Assembly (NCBI GenBank): GCA_951217055.1 | Contig: OX578280.1 | Location: 1,364,001-1,428,000, forward strand | Direction of reading: 5' to 3' | Length of the DNA stretch: 64,000 nt | Source of the DNA: Gerris lacustris | Taxonomy: Eukaryota > Arthropoda > Insecta > Hemiptera > Gerridae | Part shown: positions 33,733-44,100 of the stretch, piece after piece | Layout: the number at the start of each line of letters is the position of its first letter | Numbering within the stretch: the stretch's first letter is position 1 | The notes under the pieces: generated by a model | The model's database searches: none | Told to the model about the DNA's origin: nothing | The model's input: the letters and a program-made list of their open reading frames with translations, nothing else | Made by a program: the position numbers and the translations under genes

Positions 33733-35214
33733 ACATATTTAGATTTGAGTTAGAAATTCTCCTTTTATTAATTTAATTTAAATGTTCAAAGGAACTAGTC
33801 TTTAAAAGTACACTCAGATATGAATTGAATATACTACAAGCCGGTTATTTAGCCTGAAAAATGTTGAATTTTTTAATATTTTAAGATTTTGAATCATATT
33901 TAGAGGTTAAAAATAATTGAAAACATAAAAAAGGTTTTTATAGGACATACATTCAGTTTACAGCTCGAATACAAATCTTTGTCACGAGCAATTCAAAATT
34001 CAAACCAAATAATGAGTAAAAAACCAAATAATTGTCTCTCCACGTAAACTGGCTGCTTACTTGTTTATTTTAAATCACAAAGCATATCTACAACCCCCCC
34101 CCCCCCCCCAATATCTACACTCCACCCCATATCTACACCCCCCCCCCATATCTACAAACCGAACTTAATTAGCTAGTAAAAATAGAAGTCTGCGAGGATC
34201 GGCCAAAATAAGAAAAGCAAAATTTCGGAAATTGTATTTCCTTCTTCATTTTATAATTATAATACTAGAATCTATTCTTGTATAAGAAACGTCTAAAGAC
34301 CGCTTATAAAAGTAATGTTACTGAAATTACCTATACTACTAAAGGCGTGGAAATTTGACCTATTCAATTTTCAAAGTATAAGGGAGGAACTAAGGAAACT
34401 CTAAGGCCGAATATAATATAAGAGACCATTTAAGCAATTTTCCGCCTTTAGACCACCACTGAATGGCGCCTTCTTGAACGCAGCACCTCGAGGTGATTTA
34501 GGTCTCCTAAATCACTCTAGGGAAGAGAGGAATTTATTCAAAGAACCATTCTAAGGTGAATAGAAATCCGAGATAACCCCCTCCACACCATTTAATTCAA
34601 ACTTTGCAGTCCTCTGAACTTTGTCCGCGCATTTTTGGTTTTTCGGAAAATCCGTTCGTAGAAATGGGGCAAACTACAAACCATTATTTCCTCATCGAAT
34701 CGAACCACCTTTTATTCCATTTAGTAAATTAAGAGGTGAAAGTTTTGTACATCTAACCACCTGAACCATAATACAGCTTTAACAGTTTGAAACTTGCAGT
34801 TAATAACGTAATGTCATTACGTGTATAAGCTGTTTATAACACCAAACTAATCAGTCACTTCTTTCTTAATCAAAGCATAAAAACGGCAGGTTTTTTTTCT
34901 AATGAAAGAAAGCGTCACAATATTATTATTGCCCATGAATTCCACTTGAAAAGAGACGCTAAGATTTAGTCTCTTTAAGCAGTTAACTTGTGTAGAGAAA
35001 GCAACTTTTATGTTGTACAAACATTTTTAAATTAAATGACGATGATAATAAATTAATGATGAGACTTATTTGAAATGAGTAAGAAGAAAGACGTAAAATC
35101 GTTGATAATGAAATATAACGAATCTCGAGTTAAAAATACGATAAAGTGTATCATCTCGCCTCAGTTATCATTTAGAATCTTTCAGATCCGGATTTATAAA
35201 ACTGTTACAGTAGA
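33733..35214. other. Unassigned sequence with C-rich tandem and a short hairpin
   Basis: At 34085-34160 ATATCTACA alternates with C-runs (up to 15 C). A hairpin GTGATTTAGG-TC-TCCTAAATCAC lies at about 34493-34515. No coding sequence recognised. Confidence 0.5.
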
Positions 35215-35613
35215 TTAGAAGATATAGTAAAGTTGATTAAAAGTGACGAAGATTAATAGCTCTCTGTTTAGCAGAACAGCTGTTTTTCTCAACTGAGAAA
35301 TACCCTTGAGTTTTAAACTACAAACACATTTATCTAAACTTTCAAGTTCAAAGTGTATTATTTGTCCATTAACAGTACAATTTCTTTCCTGTTTTTTAAA
35401 AAAAGAAAAAAAATAAAGAAATGTTGTGTGAGGGTGGCGCCAGGATTCTGCCGGAGAGTTAAGTAAAAACAGGTCCTGGCCAAAGTTTCCTGAGCTTTCT
35501 TCAAGTCCCTGGAGCTCTCCTGCCATTATAGATTTTGGCCTCTTGCCTACTACACCGTCCAGAGGGGGGTAAACATTGAATTCTCTTACAAAACGCTTCG
35601 CATACTTTAACAA
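35215..35613 (-). CDS. Unrecognised 132-codon open frame, doubtful
   Basis: This is the longest frame outside the BEL/Pao element and the 33-bp minisatellite. The N-terminal 60 codons (35613 back to about 35430) have ordinary amino-acid content, including PPLDGVVGKRP, MAGELQGLEES and NSPAESWRH. The remainder crosses an A/T-rich stretch and looks non-coding. I do not recognise a family. It could be an exon fragment or a piece of a mobile element, and no splice structure is evident. Chance remains a real possibility. Confidence 0.2.
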   Translation of the reverse strand: MLKYAKRFVREFNVYPPLDGVVGKRPKSIMAGELQGLEESSGNFGQDLFLLNSPAESWRHPHTTFLYFFSFFKKQERNCTVNGQIIHFELESLDKCVCSLKLKGISQLRKTAVLLNRELLIFVTFNQLYYIF

Positions 35614-35828
35614 ACTACAACTTTACCCAACCTTCTTCCAAAATAAAATTAGATTGGAGATAAAAAAAAAATAAGATAAGGACAAGAGATTCAGACAAAT
35701 AACTTGAAGTAATTAAGCAATAACATTTTTAGAACATATTTATTTGAAATTAAATTAAATTTCATAAGTTAGAAGAATAAAATAAATAAGAAATTATTTT
35801 CTACAGTTGTTAAGGGAAAAAAATAAAA

Positions 35829-36378
35829 CAGACTGCCAATTAGTGTGGCACATAGCTTCCTCGCATCCTATCATGTACTTTATTGTTATATTACTTTATT
35901 GTTATACTGTTTATTGTGTAAAAACTTTTAATAGTTTTAGCGATCTTTAACACTTCATAGCGGTGTCGCTGTTAGTTTTACTAAAAAATTATAGTTTGAA
36001 AAAAATGTTTGTCTCATTGAATAGATAAAGTTAGATTTCTTTCCCGACCTAAAATTCACCTTTACGTGAGCGTTGCTCGTGAACGCTTGGACGGATAACG
36101 TTGTCCAACGAACTCGTCTTGGGCATTGGTAAAATGAACATGTCTACCACATTTTCATCAAAATCGGTTGACATTTACTTAAGTTATCGTCACACGTTTC
36201 ATAATTCTCGGACACACAGACCGACAGACAGAAAGACAGACAGACACGAGACCAAATATATTCCCTGATGTCTGAAACGGATTTCTGTCTTGGAATTTTT
36301 AAAATCGGAGACATAAAAGTTTTTCATTCTCAAAAGTGAACACAATGCTTCCGTTACCTGCGGTAAGCTCGGAAGAAA
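35829..36378 (+). repeat. Family E, full-length-looking copy 2
   Basis: Same block order as 33168-33732, from AGACTGCCAATTAGTGTGGC to the terminal hairpin GCTTCCGTTACCTGCGGTAA with GCTCGGAAG. CAGA units lie at about 36220-36245. Confidence 0.85.
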
Positions 36379-36760
36379 AATCTACGGATGACAAATTATA
36401 ATTTTTATTATTACCTAGTATTATCGAATCAAAAGTTTTATAAAGCTAATGGGAAGATTCTTCTGTAAAATTAATAAATATCAGCTGAAAGAATAAGATT
36501 ATAAATGTACAATAACTAGATTCACTACAAATCAATAAATAGAGCTAAATATATATATATTATTTAATGTATATAACTTCTTTTTTCTCTACTATATATT
36601 TTTTAAAAAAATAAATATTACATTTGTGTTATATCATTCTCAAATCAAATAATCACACAATATAGCTCATAATTTCATTTTAAGACTCCATCACGAGTAG
36701 AAAGCTAAAAAAAAAATGCAATTTGTTTCAAGATGATTAAGAGCGTAAGTGGAGTAGATA

Positions 36761-37425
36761 GGCTAGGCGCCCACTTGCGATTTCTTGTCGCTGCAACTTA
36801 AAAATCACTGTTGCTAAGATTTATGAGGTGCGCACACTGCGACTAATAAATCGCTTGTTTTATTTTAGTTTCACAATGGATTTCGTTGAAACCACTCGTG
36901 TGATAGCTCTTTTGCTCCGTGTGAAAGCCAAACGACGGAAACAACGTTACTGGGTTCATCCTCTTTCCAGCCAAAGATAAATGAAGGGACAGTTCTATAA
37001 GTTGCATGAACACCTATGTAATCATCCCCATGATTTTTTCATGTTATATAGAATGAGTGTAAATAGTTTTGAGTATTTGCTTAATGTAATTGAACCAAAA
37101 ATCACCTATCGTGACACAAAATGGAGAAACTCAATACCCGCTAAAGACCGTTTATCAGTAGCCTTGAGGTGAATACACTTTTTAATTTATCATTACTGTC
37201 TAAAGTTGCGATTAAACAGTCGCAAGTGCGTGCTATTTCATGTCTGTCAGTGTGTCTCATTCCAAAATAGCGACAATCGCGTCGACTCAAATATAGGTTT
37301 GGTTGCGTGTTTTTAATCGCTGCGATTTTTTAGTCGCTTATGGGTGCATTCCAATTTAAAACCATGTGTTCTATTAACGCGACTAAACAATCGCGCGATT
37401 AGAAATCGCAAGTGGGCGCCTAGCC
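36761..37425 (+). mobile_element. Deleted PIF/Harbinger transposon with perfect 25-bp TIRs
   Basis: The left end GGCTAGGCGCCCACTTGCGA (36761 on) and the inverse right end match for 25 bp without mismatch. Subterminal GCGATT/AATCGC motifs recur many times near both ends and are possible transposase-binding sites. The flanks are ATA (left) and TTA (right), an imperfect 3-bp duplication with one presumed change. The interior keeps the start of a PIF/Harbinger transposase gene (36876-37172); the rest of the gene is deleted, leaving 665 bp. Confidence 0.88.
36876..37172 (+). pseudogene. PIF/Harbinger transposase, N-terminal fragment with stop
   Basis: From ATG at 36876 the frame reads MDFVETTRV...KRRKQRYWVHPLSSQR, then TAA at 36978-36980, then continues in the same frame with MKGQFYKLHEHLCNHPHDFF, RMSVNSFEYLLNVIEPKI and RNSIPAKDRLSVALR. 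The RYWVHP, KGQF, F-x-x-Y-x-RMS-x-x-SF-x-x-LL and I-x-x-x-x-RL-x-V-x-LR pattern is that of HARBI1/PIF transposases before the DDE domain. The frame ends at TGA 37170-37172 within G-GTGAAT, which resembles a splice donor, so this may be the first exon. The DDE catalytic part is absent and the internal stop makes it non-functional. Confidence 0.85.
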
Positions 37426-38275
37426 TTAGTTTCCTTTATTGAAACAGAAAAAAGATATTCAATCGAAGTATCAATAACAAATCAAACTTTCACTTTATTT
37501 TTAAAAATAGTAATTCAATATTGTTCGTCGATTTTTTCTTTTCTTTTTTTTGGTCTAAAGAAAAAGAGGAAAAAATGTTATTTATAAATTTACAAAAAAA
37601 AAAAAAAAAAAAAAGGAGATTTGATGTTATACAACTGGAGAAAACAAAGATTTCGACTAAGACAAGGAATGGTTAAAGAGAGGAAAGATGCTAATCTAAG
37701 ATACATAAGAAGGGGTAAGATCCTTGATGACGTAATTCAACCGACGCGACGCCGACGTGCCGAATCTACCGAGCAGAGCATTTTAATTAGCATGCCAGAG
37801 AGACGGGAGCATGCAAGAGAGACGGGAGCATGCAAGAGAGACGGGAGGATGCCAGAGAGACGGGAGCATGCCAGTCTCCGTCATATCGGGGATAAGGTTG
37901 CACAATTCCGTTCCTACAGTAACACCTTCATTTACTATGCATCTCTATTCTCCATCTCAAAAAACAGTTAAAATGTAATCAAACAAAGAAAATATACTGT
38001 TAAAATAAAATTATAAGAATCAAGTCCTAACCTCCCTCACAGAGTATGATTTAAAGGACACTTTTCTTTCATTATTATTTCAAAAAGTTTTTTTTTTTTA
38101 ACATAAAGATGGTATTCTTATAATTTTGTGAAGTATGATTAAGTGGTATTGCCCCTCAAATCATAATATAAATTTTTAAAAAAATATATAAAAGGGGGGG
38201 GGGATTATAAAAACGGTGTGAAAAATGTTGATTTCTTGAAAAAATGGCGTGGAAAATTAACAACTTCCACAAGTT

Positions 38276-38365
<90 letters not shown>

Positions 38366-38935
38366 AGTCTACTCTTTAATACCTTTCATTTGATACCCCA
38401 CTCAAAAAAAATAAAAATCGAATGGCATTAAGTATCTGCCCAGTTAATCAGATCAAATTGTTATTCTTATTTTTTCTAAGGCCCATCAGACCACACGTTT
38501 TGCATATTTCTTTATATTTTTAGTAACAACAGAAATATGGTTTTTGGGAAGGGGGGAGGACAAGCAAAAGTTTGATTTCTTTTTTTTTTGACAAAACGGC
38601 GTGGCAATTAAATAATTTCCCAGGTGTTACATAATTTTGTACTCTACTTTTTAATACTGAGAGAAACACTATATTGACAAAAAGTACAAAGTGGAGCTGT
38701 CCTTCATTAAAGGATTGCTATAAACACAGCATACTAATCGATCAAAAGACAATTGTTAAATAAATAAAATAAAATAAAATACATTCGTACAGTTAGTGAA
38801 AGAATAACAGTACTTAAAAACAGATATTTTAAAACTAAATAACACTAATTATAAACAATAAAAATAAAATTTATAGTTAATTAATAAATATGGTTATTTA
38901 TAATACCTAGAGAATCGAAAATTATATTAAGATCT

Positions 38936-38969
<34 letters not shown>

Positions 38970-39570
38970 CGAGACATAAATTATCCACCTTTTAGGATTT
39001 TAACGACCTAATAATTTTTAATTCGCTATATATTTCCTGTGTGCGCGTCAAAAATATCTTAAATACGGCAAAGTTTCATGTTTTTATCTCTTTTGATTCA
39101 AAAGTTATTGGAACCGTACAGAGTATCAGGCAGACGGACAGACAGACACAGGAACGAAACTATAAGGGTTTTTTTTTTTTTTTTAAAAGAAGAAACTTTA
39201 AAAATGAGTACAAAATGGAACGATTCATAAAATCGCTGACGCCCTCGTGTTAGTTAAACTGTAAAGTTCGTCAAATAAAAATATATATTTATGTTAAATA
39301 AATGACCGTTTTACTTTAACTAACAGTATATTGTACAATTTGGTAGAAGCATTTTCCGACAATTTAGGTGTGAAACCCTAAAGCCAACTTAAATTAGAGG
39401 GACAAAGTTTGTTCACAACTCAAAACTATCCGATTAATAAAATGTAATATTTTAAAGTTCAAATATTGTTCTCCATAAAGTAATTTTAAAATCCTATTAA
39501 TACTACTTTCTTGTGTATAAATAATTGTTAATTGATAAATAAGGATTTGAGTTTTGTGTTAATTTTCTAT
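37426..39570. other. Low-complexity region: poly-A, 19-bp minisatellite and (TA)n
   Basis: Poly-A lies at about 37595-37614. A 19-bp unit, AGAGAGACGGGAGCATGCA, repeats about four times at 37797-37874. TA runs at 38281-38361. A second poly-A is at about 38943-38969, followed by an (AGAC)n-type stretch near 39128-39148. The 116-codon frame at 37621-37971 crosses the minisatellite and has no recognisable domain. Confidence 0.7.
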
Positions 39571-39988
39571 TGTGCAATGCCGTTAGAGGTGGTAAGAGGT
39601 GGTTAGAGGTGGTTAGAAGTAGTTAAAGGTGGTTAGAGGGGGTTAGAGGTGGTTAGTTGTGCAATGCCATTAGAGATGGTTAGAGGTGGTTAGATGTGGT
39701 TAGAGGTGGTTAGAAGTAGTTAAAGGTGGTTAGAGGTGGTTAGAGGGGGTTAGAGGTGGTTAGAGATGGTTAGAGGTGGTTAGAAGTAGTTAAAGGTGGT
39801 TAGAGGTGGTTAGAGGGGGTTAGAGGTGGTTAGTTGTGCAATGCCATTAGAGATGGTTAGAGGTGGTTAGAGGTGGTTAGAGGAGGTTAGAGGTGGTTAG
39901 AGGTGGTTAGAAGTAGTTAAAGGTTGTTAGAGATGGTTAGAAATGGTTAGAGGTGGTTAGAGGTGGTTAGTTGTGCAATGCCATTAGA
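39571..39988 (+). repeat. 10-bp minisatellite GGTTAGAGGT, locus 2, with higher-order units
   Basis: About 40 decamers. The interruption TGTGCAATGCC recurs at 39571, 39658, 39835 and 39972, dividing the array into larger units of 87, 177 and 137 bp that share the same variant order (for example GAAGTAGTTAAAGG). Confidence 0.93.
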
Positions 39989-40589
39989 GTCGGGAGTAAG
40001 TTGGAGGGAGAGGGCCGCTGAGGAAAATTAGTAATGAAGCGAGGTGGTGGCGCCACCGCAACCACTCTAAACTTGAGGTGGCGCTTCATGATTCACAAAG
40101 GACCCCCACTAATAACTTTTCAACCTTAATTTAAATACTTTTGAACCGAACTGGCCACCTTCTGACTAGTTTCAGGCTTGGATAATTTTATTTCGTCCAA
40201 TTTAAAAGGTGAGAAGATTCGGAATTAGATGCTATGCATCATTCAAACAGCCTCGCAAACTTGAAACTCTAAACTTTAGAAAATTGACAATAAATTAGTT
40301 TTAACGACAAGTTTATCTTCTCTCCCTGCTCCCTTGTAAATTAACTATGAAGGGAAAATTATATTAATATGGAAATTTTTCCGTATTTTAAGTAATTTAA
40401 CCTTCAGTAAGTAAAGGGTTAATAAAGTACAAAAACATACTTAATATTCATAATAACAACGTCACAATGGATTATTAAAGGTAAACATAAGATAAGATGG
40501 CATAAATAACATGTTACAGCTAAATATTTTACACCCTGGAACCGAAACAGTAGATTACATAATAAATTGGAATAATTTCAAGATAAAAA
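39989..40589. other. Unassigned sequence
   Basis: A GC-richer patch at about 39990-40100 (GAGGTGGTGGCGCCACCGCA) lies just past the minisatellite. Otherwise AT-rich and non-coding. Confidence 0.45.
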
Positions 40590-40951
40590 AAACTTTTTAT
40601 ATATTACGTTTTTAAATTTTCAGTTAAATCGTATGTAATGTTGATAATATAATTTTTATGGTTATATAATATAATATAATGTTAGTTGAAAACAAAATAG
40701 TTCCGAATTTATTTACTTCACATAAATGACAACCATCTAGAGAGCTGATCTTAAACCTATAAAAGGACAAATCTTTGTACAACGGATCTCCCCAACACCA
40801 AATCTAAACCGTGCCATCGATATATTTGAAATAATATAATCGATAAATAATATAATCTATATTTCCTGTTTTGCTGTCATTCAATGTTTATCTATCACAA
40901 ATTTGAGACCCGTCAAAATGAAGATTGCGTAAATATGGGACATGAGAAAAC
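40590..40951 (+). repeat. Family R copy 2, left part
   Basis: It includes AAAACTTTTTATATATTACG and GACCCGTCAAAATGAAGATT and ends in GGGACATGAGAAAAC directly at the 5' LTR. The right part continues at 46940-47180. An extra AT-rich stretch of about 250 bp is present relative to copy 1. Confidence 0.8.
40947..40951. other. Target-site duplication AAAAC, left
   Basis: The same five bases follow the 3' LTR at 46940-46944. A 4-6 bp duplication is typical of BEL/Pao integration. Confidence 0.93.
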
Positions 40952-41142
40952 TGTAAATAATTTATTTAGCTTGGTTGCTATGACATTTGTTTTGTTTTGA
41001 TTTGTATTATTTAAAAAAATAAATTTCAGTTGCCTTCTTCGAAGTGTCAACGTTAGACGTGAATTTGTCTTTTCAATTTTCTTTCTCTATACTTTATCAT
41101 TATTGTTTAAGTCCTTTGCTCGCCGCTTAGTATAACTCAACA
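40952..41142 (+). repeat. 5' LTR of the BEL/Pao element
   Basis: 191 bp, TG...CA bounded, identical on reading to 46749-46939. It holds AATAAA at 41018-41023, a possible polyadenylation signal. No clear TATA box was identified. Confidence 0.96.
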
Positions 41143-41147
41143 TTTGT

Positions 41148-41164
41148 TGGTCCTTTGGGTTAGT
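41148..41164 (+). promoter_or_regulatory. Candidate primer-binding site
   Basis: TGGTCCTTTGGGTTAGT starts five bases after the LTR. It begins with TGG, the complement of a tRNA CCA end. I could not assign the tRNA. Confidence 0.5.
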
Positions 41165-41189
41165 GAACAAGCGCGATTACAGTGTGACA

Positions 41190-44100
41190 ATGTTGACGCG
41201 GGCAAAAGGATTGGAGTTAGAACAGGCACGGAAGTTGGATTTAAAGAGCGGAGAGGAAGCTAATTCAGAGTCGGCAGTTACAACAATACCCGTGGAAACA
41301 GGGGAGCCGGCAGGGGGTAGTGTGACGGAGGTGGCTTGCTCAAGATCTTCTCGAGCGTCTGTCTGCAGTGAGCAGAGGCGGCAGCTGGAGCTGCAGCTAA
41401 AGACAGAAGAGAAAATCGCGAGACTTCGCCAGGAGGCCCGGGATGAGAAAACTGCACTACTTCGTTTGGAACAGCAAATCGAAGAACTGAAGCTGCAGGA
41501 ACAGAGTCGGCGGGGCTCACGCTGCAGTAGCAGGACTAGCATTCGTACTGAAAACGACATGGCGGTTCCGGACATAACTGAAGAGCGAACTAAAACCTGG
41601 GTAAATTCCGTGACAGCGGAGAAGGTTGCAAAGGTAAAAAATAACATTCATTTTAAGACTGCTTGTCAAGTAGAGGGACAAGACAGTAAAACTAAGGTTG
41701 AGACTGTTGAGCCTAAGTTTGCGCACTTTCTTGCGCGGCAAACGGGGTTCAGAGAACTGCTACCGTTCTCGGGTGACCCGGTTGAGTGGCCGGCCTTCAT
41801 TGCGCATTATGAAAGAACGGCACTAGCGTGTAATTATTCACCTGAAGAAAACGCTGTCAGGTTACAAAAAGCGCTAAAGGGGAAGGCACGTGAGGCTGTT
41901 GAGGGATTACTTCCCTATCCTAACTGTGTGTCAACCGTACTAGACACGCTAAAAATTCGTTTTGGTAGGCCGGAGTATATAGTTAAAAGACTAATACTAA
42001 ATGCTCAAAAAATAAAAACGCTTAAAGATGAAAAGCTTGACAGCTTGCTTGACTTTGCGACTGCTGTGCTTAATATTGTTGTGGCACTACAAAATCTTAA
42101 CTGCCCAGCGCACCTAGAAAATCCACAGTTGCTTGAGGACTTAGTTAATAAGTTACCACCTAGAATGCGCTTAGAGTGGGGTGAGCACATATTAACAACT
42201 AATGAATCTGGTCTTATACAATTTAACAGGTGGATGCAAAGAAAATCAAATGCACGTTGCATGGTTTCTACCCCAGTGTTTGTACAGGGACATTCAAGTG
42301 GACATCGGAAGGACTCGAAAACAGTGCTACTAGCCAGGGACGAGGTTTTGGCACCAAATAGAGATGCAATAGAGAACGTCGCGACCGTGGACAGCGCTCA
42401 TCAACCATCTGGAGCTACACCTAGAAAACAAGTCTGCGTTTACTGCAACTCAGCCCTGCATACAGTGCGTAAGTGTAGTGAATTTTTTAAGATGTCTGTA
42501 ACTGATCGTCGCAGTTGGGTGGCGGACAATAAAAGGTGCTATGTTTGCCTTTTAGAATCGCATTTTGCGGCCAGATGTAGGCTTAAAAAACGATGTGGTG
42601 AAGGGGGCTGCAAGGCAAGACACAACGCTCTACTGCACGTAGAAAAGACAGCGATAAACATGACATCGGAGATAAGCAAACACGCCGAATATAAAAACGA
42701 ACAAATAGGGGGCACGTCAATGTTGCCAAAATCCTGCAACGTCACCAAAGGTTCCAATGTGGTATTGCTCAGTGTATTGCCAGTCACTCTCAAAGGTCCA
42801 AGTAAAGAAGTAAGAACCTACGCTCTTCTTGATAGTGGTTCTTCGGTAACACTTTGTGATGCTAAAATAGCGCAAGAGTTAGGTTGCATCGAAGGGGCTA
42901 AAGCTGCGGAAGATGCGTTAGAGTTACAGTGGGTGAATGGGCAGGTGGCTGTCAATGATTCATTTAGGATTAATCTAAGCATCAAAGGAACGCATCTCAG
43001 TAAATATTTTGAGCTAAAAAATGTGAGAACTGTTCCCAATCTTGCTTTGCCACAACAGACACTTAATACTAAGGATGTAACGGCCCAGTGGCCTCAATTC
43101 AACCGTGTACCTTTAAGTAATCTAAACAACATCAGGCCTACTTTATTAATTGGTCAAGATAACTGGAGACTGTTAGTGGCGAGAGAGGTACTTGAAGGTC
43201 CGGCAGAGGGTCCAGTAGCTACTAAAACCAGGTTGGGTTGGACCCTTCACGGGAAAATGGAGGTGTCAAGTGGTCACGGGGAGCGGAGTGTGGCAAGTGT
43301 TTTGTGTATGCACGATTTTAACGATACTAATAGCGATATCTATTTACATGATCTGATAAAGACTTCTTTCGCATTAGATGACTATGGTGTGAAGCCAACC
43401 ACTAACATCGAGAAAGCTGAAGACCAACGAGCGCGGAACTTACTTAAGATTACGACGAGAAGAAGAGAGCCTCATAGGTGGGAGACCGGGCTTCTGTGGC
43501 GAGATGACGAAGTCCGGATGCCAGCTAGCAGATCAGCAGCGATGCGAAGGCTCCATCTAATTGAGAAGCGAATGGATAGGGACTGCCAGTTCGCGATGGC
43601 ATATACGGCGAAAATGAATGACTTCATTGATAAGGGTTACGCAAGAAAACTTTCTGGCAATGAAGTGAAGAGCTTGTTGACATCAAACAAAGCATGGTAT
43701 CTTCCTCATATGCCCGTAGTGAATCCTAACAAACCAAACAAACTAAGAATCGTGTTTGATGCCGCGGCAAAGGTAAGTGGTGTTAGTCTGAATAGCTCAC
43801 TGCTTAAGGGTCCAGATAACTTTTCATCAATGTTAGGAATAATTTACAAATTCAGGCAGGGTGAGATAGCCTTCAGTGGTGATATTAGGGAGATGTATTG
43901 CCAGATAGGCATAATAAGTGAAGACCAGCCAGCGCAATTGTTTCTTTGGAGAGGCACAGAGCGACAGACGCCACCAGAGATTTATGTAATGCAAGTGATG
44001 ATTTTTGGAGCTGTTTGTTCACCATTTGCTGCCCAGGAAATCAGGAACATTAATGCGAAGTTATTTGAAGACACTTATCCAGAGGCAGTTGGTGCCATTT

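Noticed and set aside
41163..41189. Extending the BEL/Pao polyprotein upstream to GTG at 41163
   Set aside because: GTG is not a normal start here; the in-frame ATG at 41190 is available and gives a full gag. The upstream codons overlap the primer-binding site.
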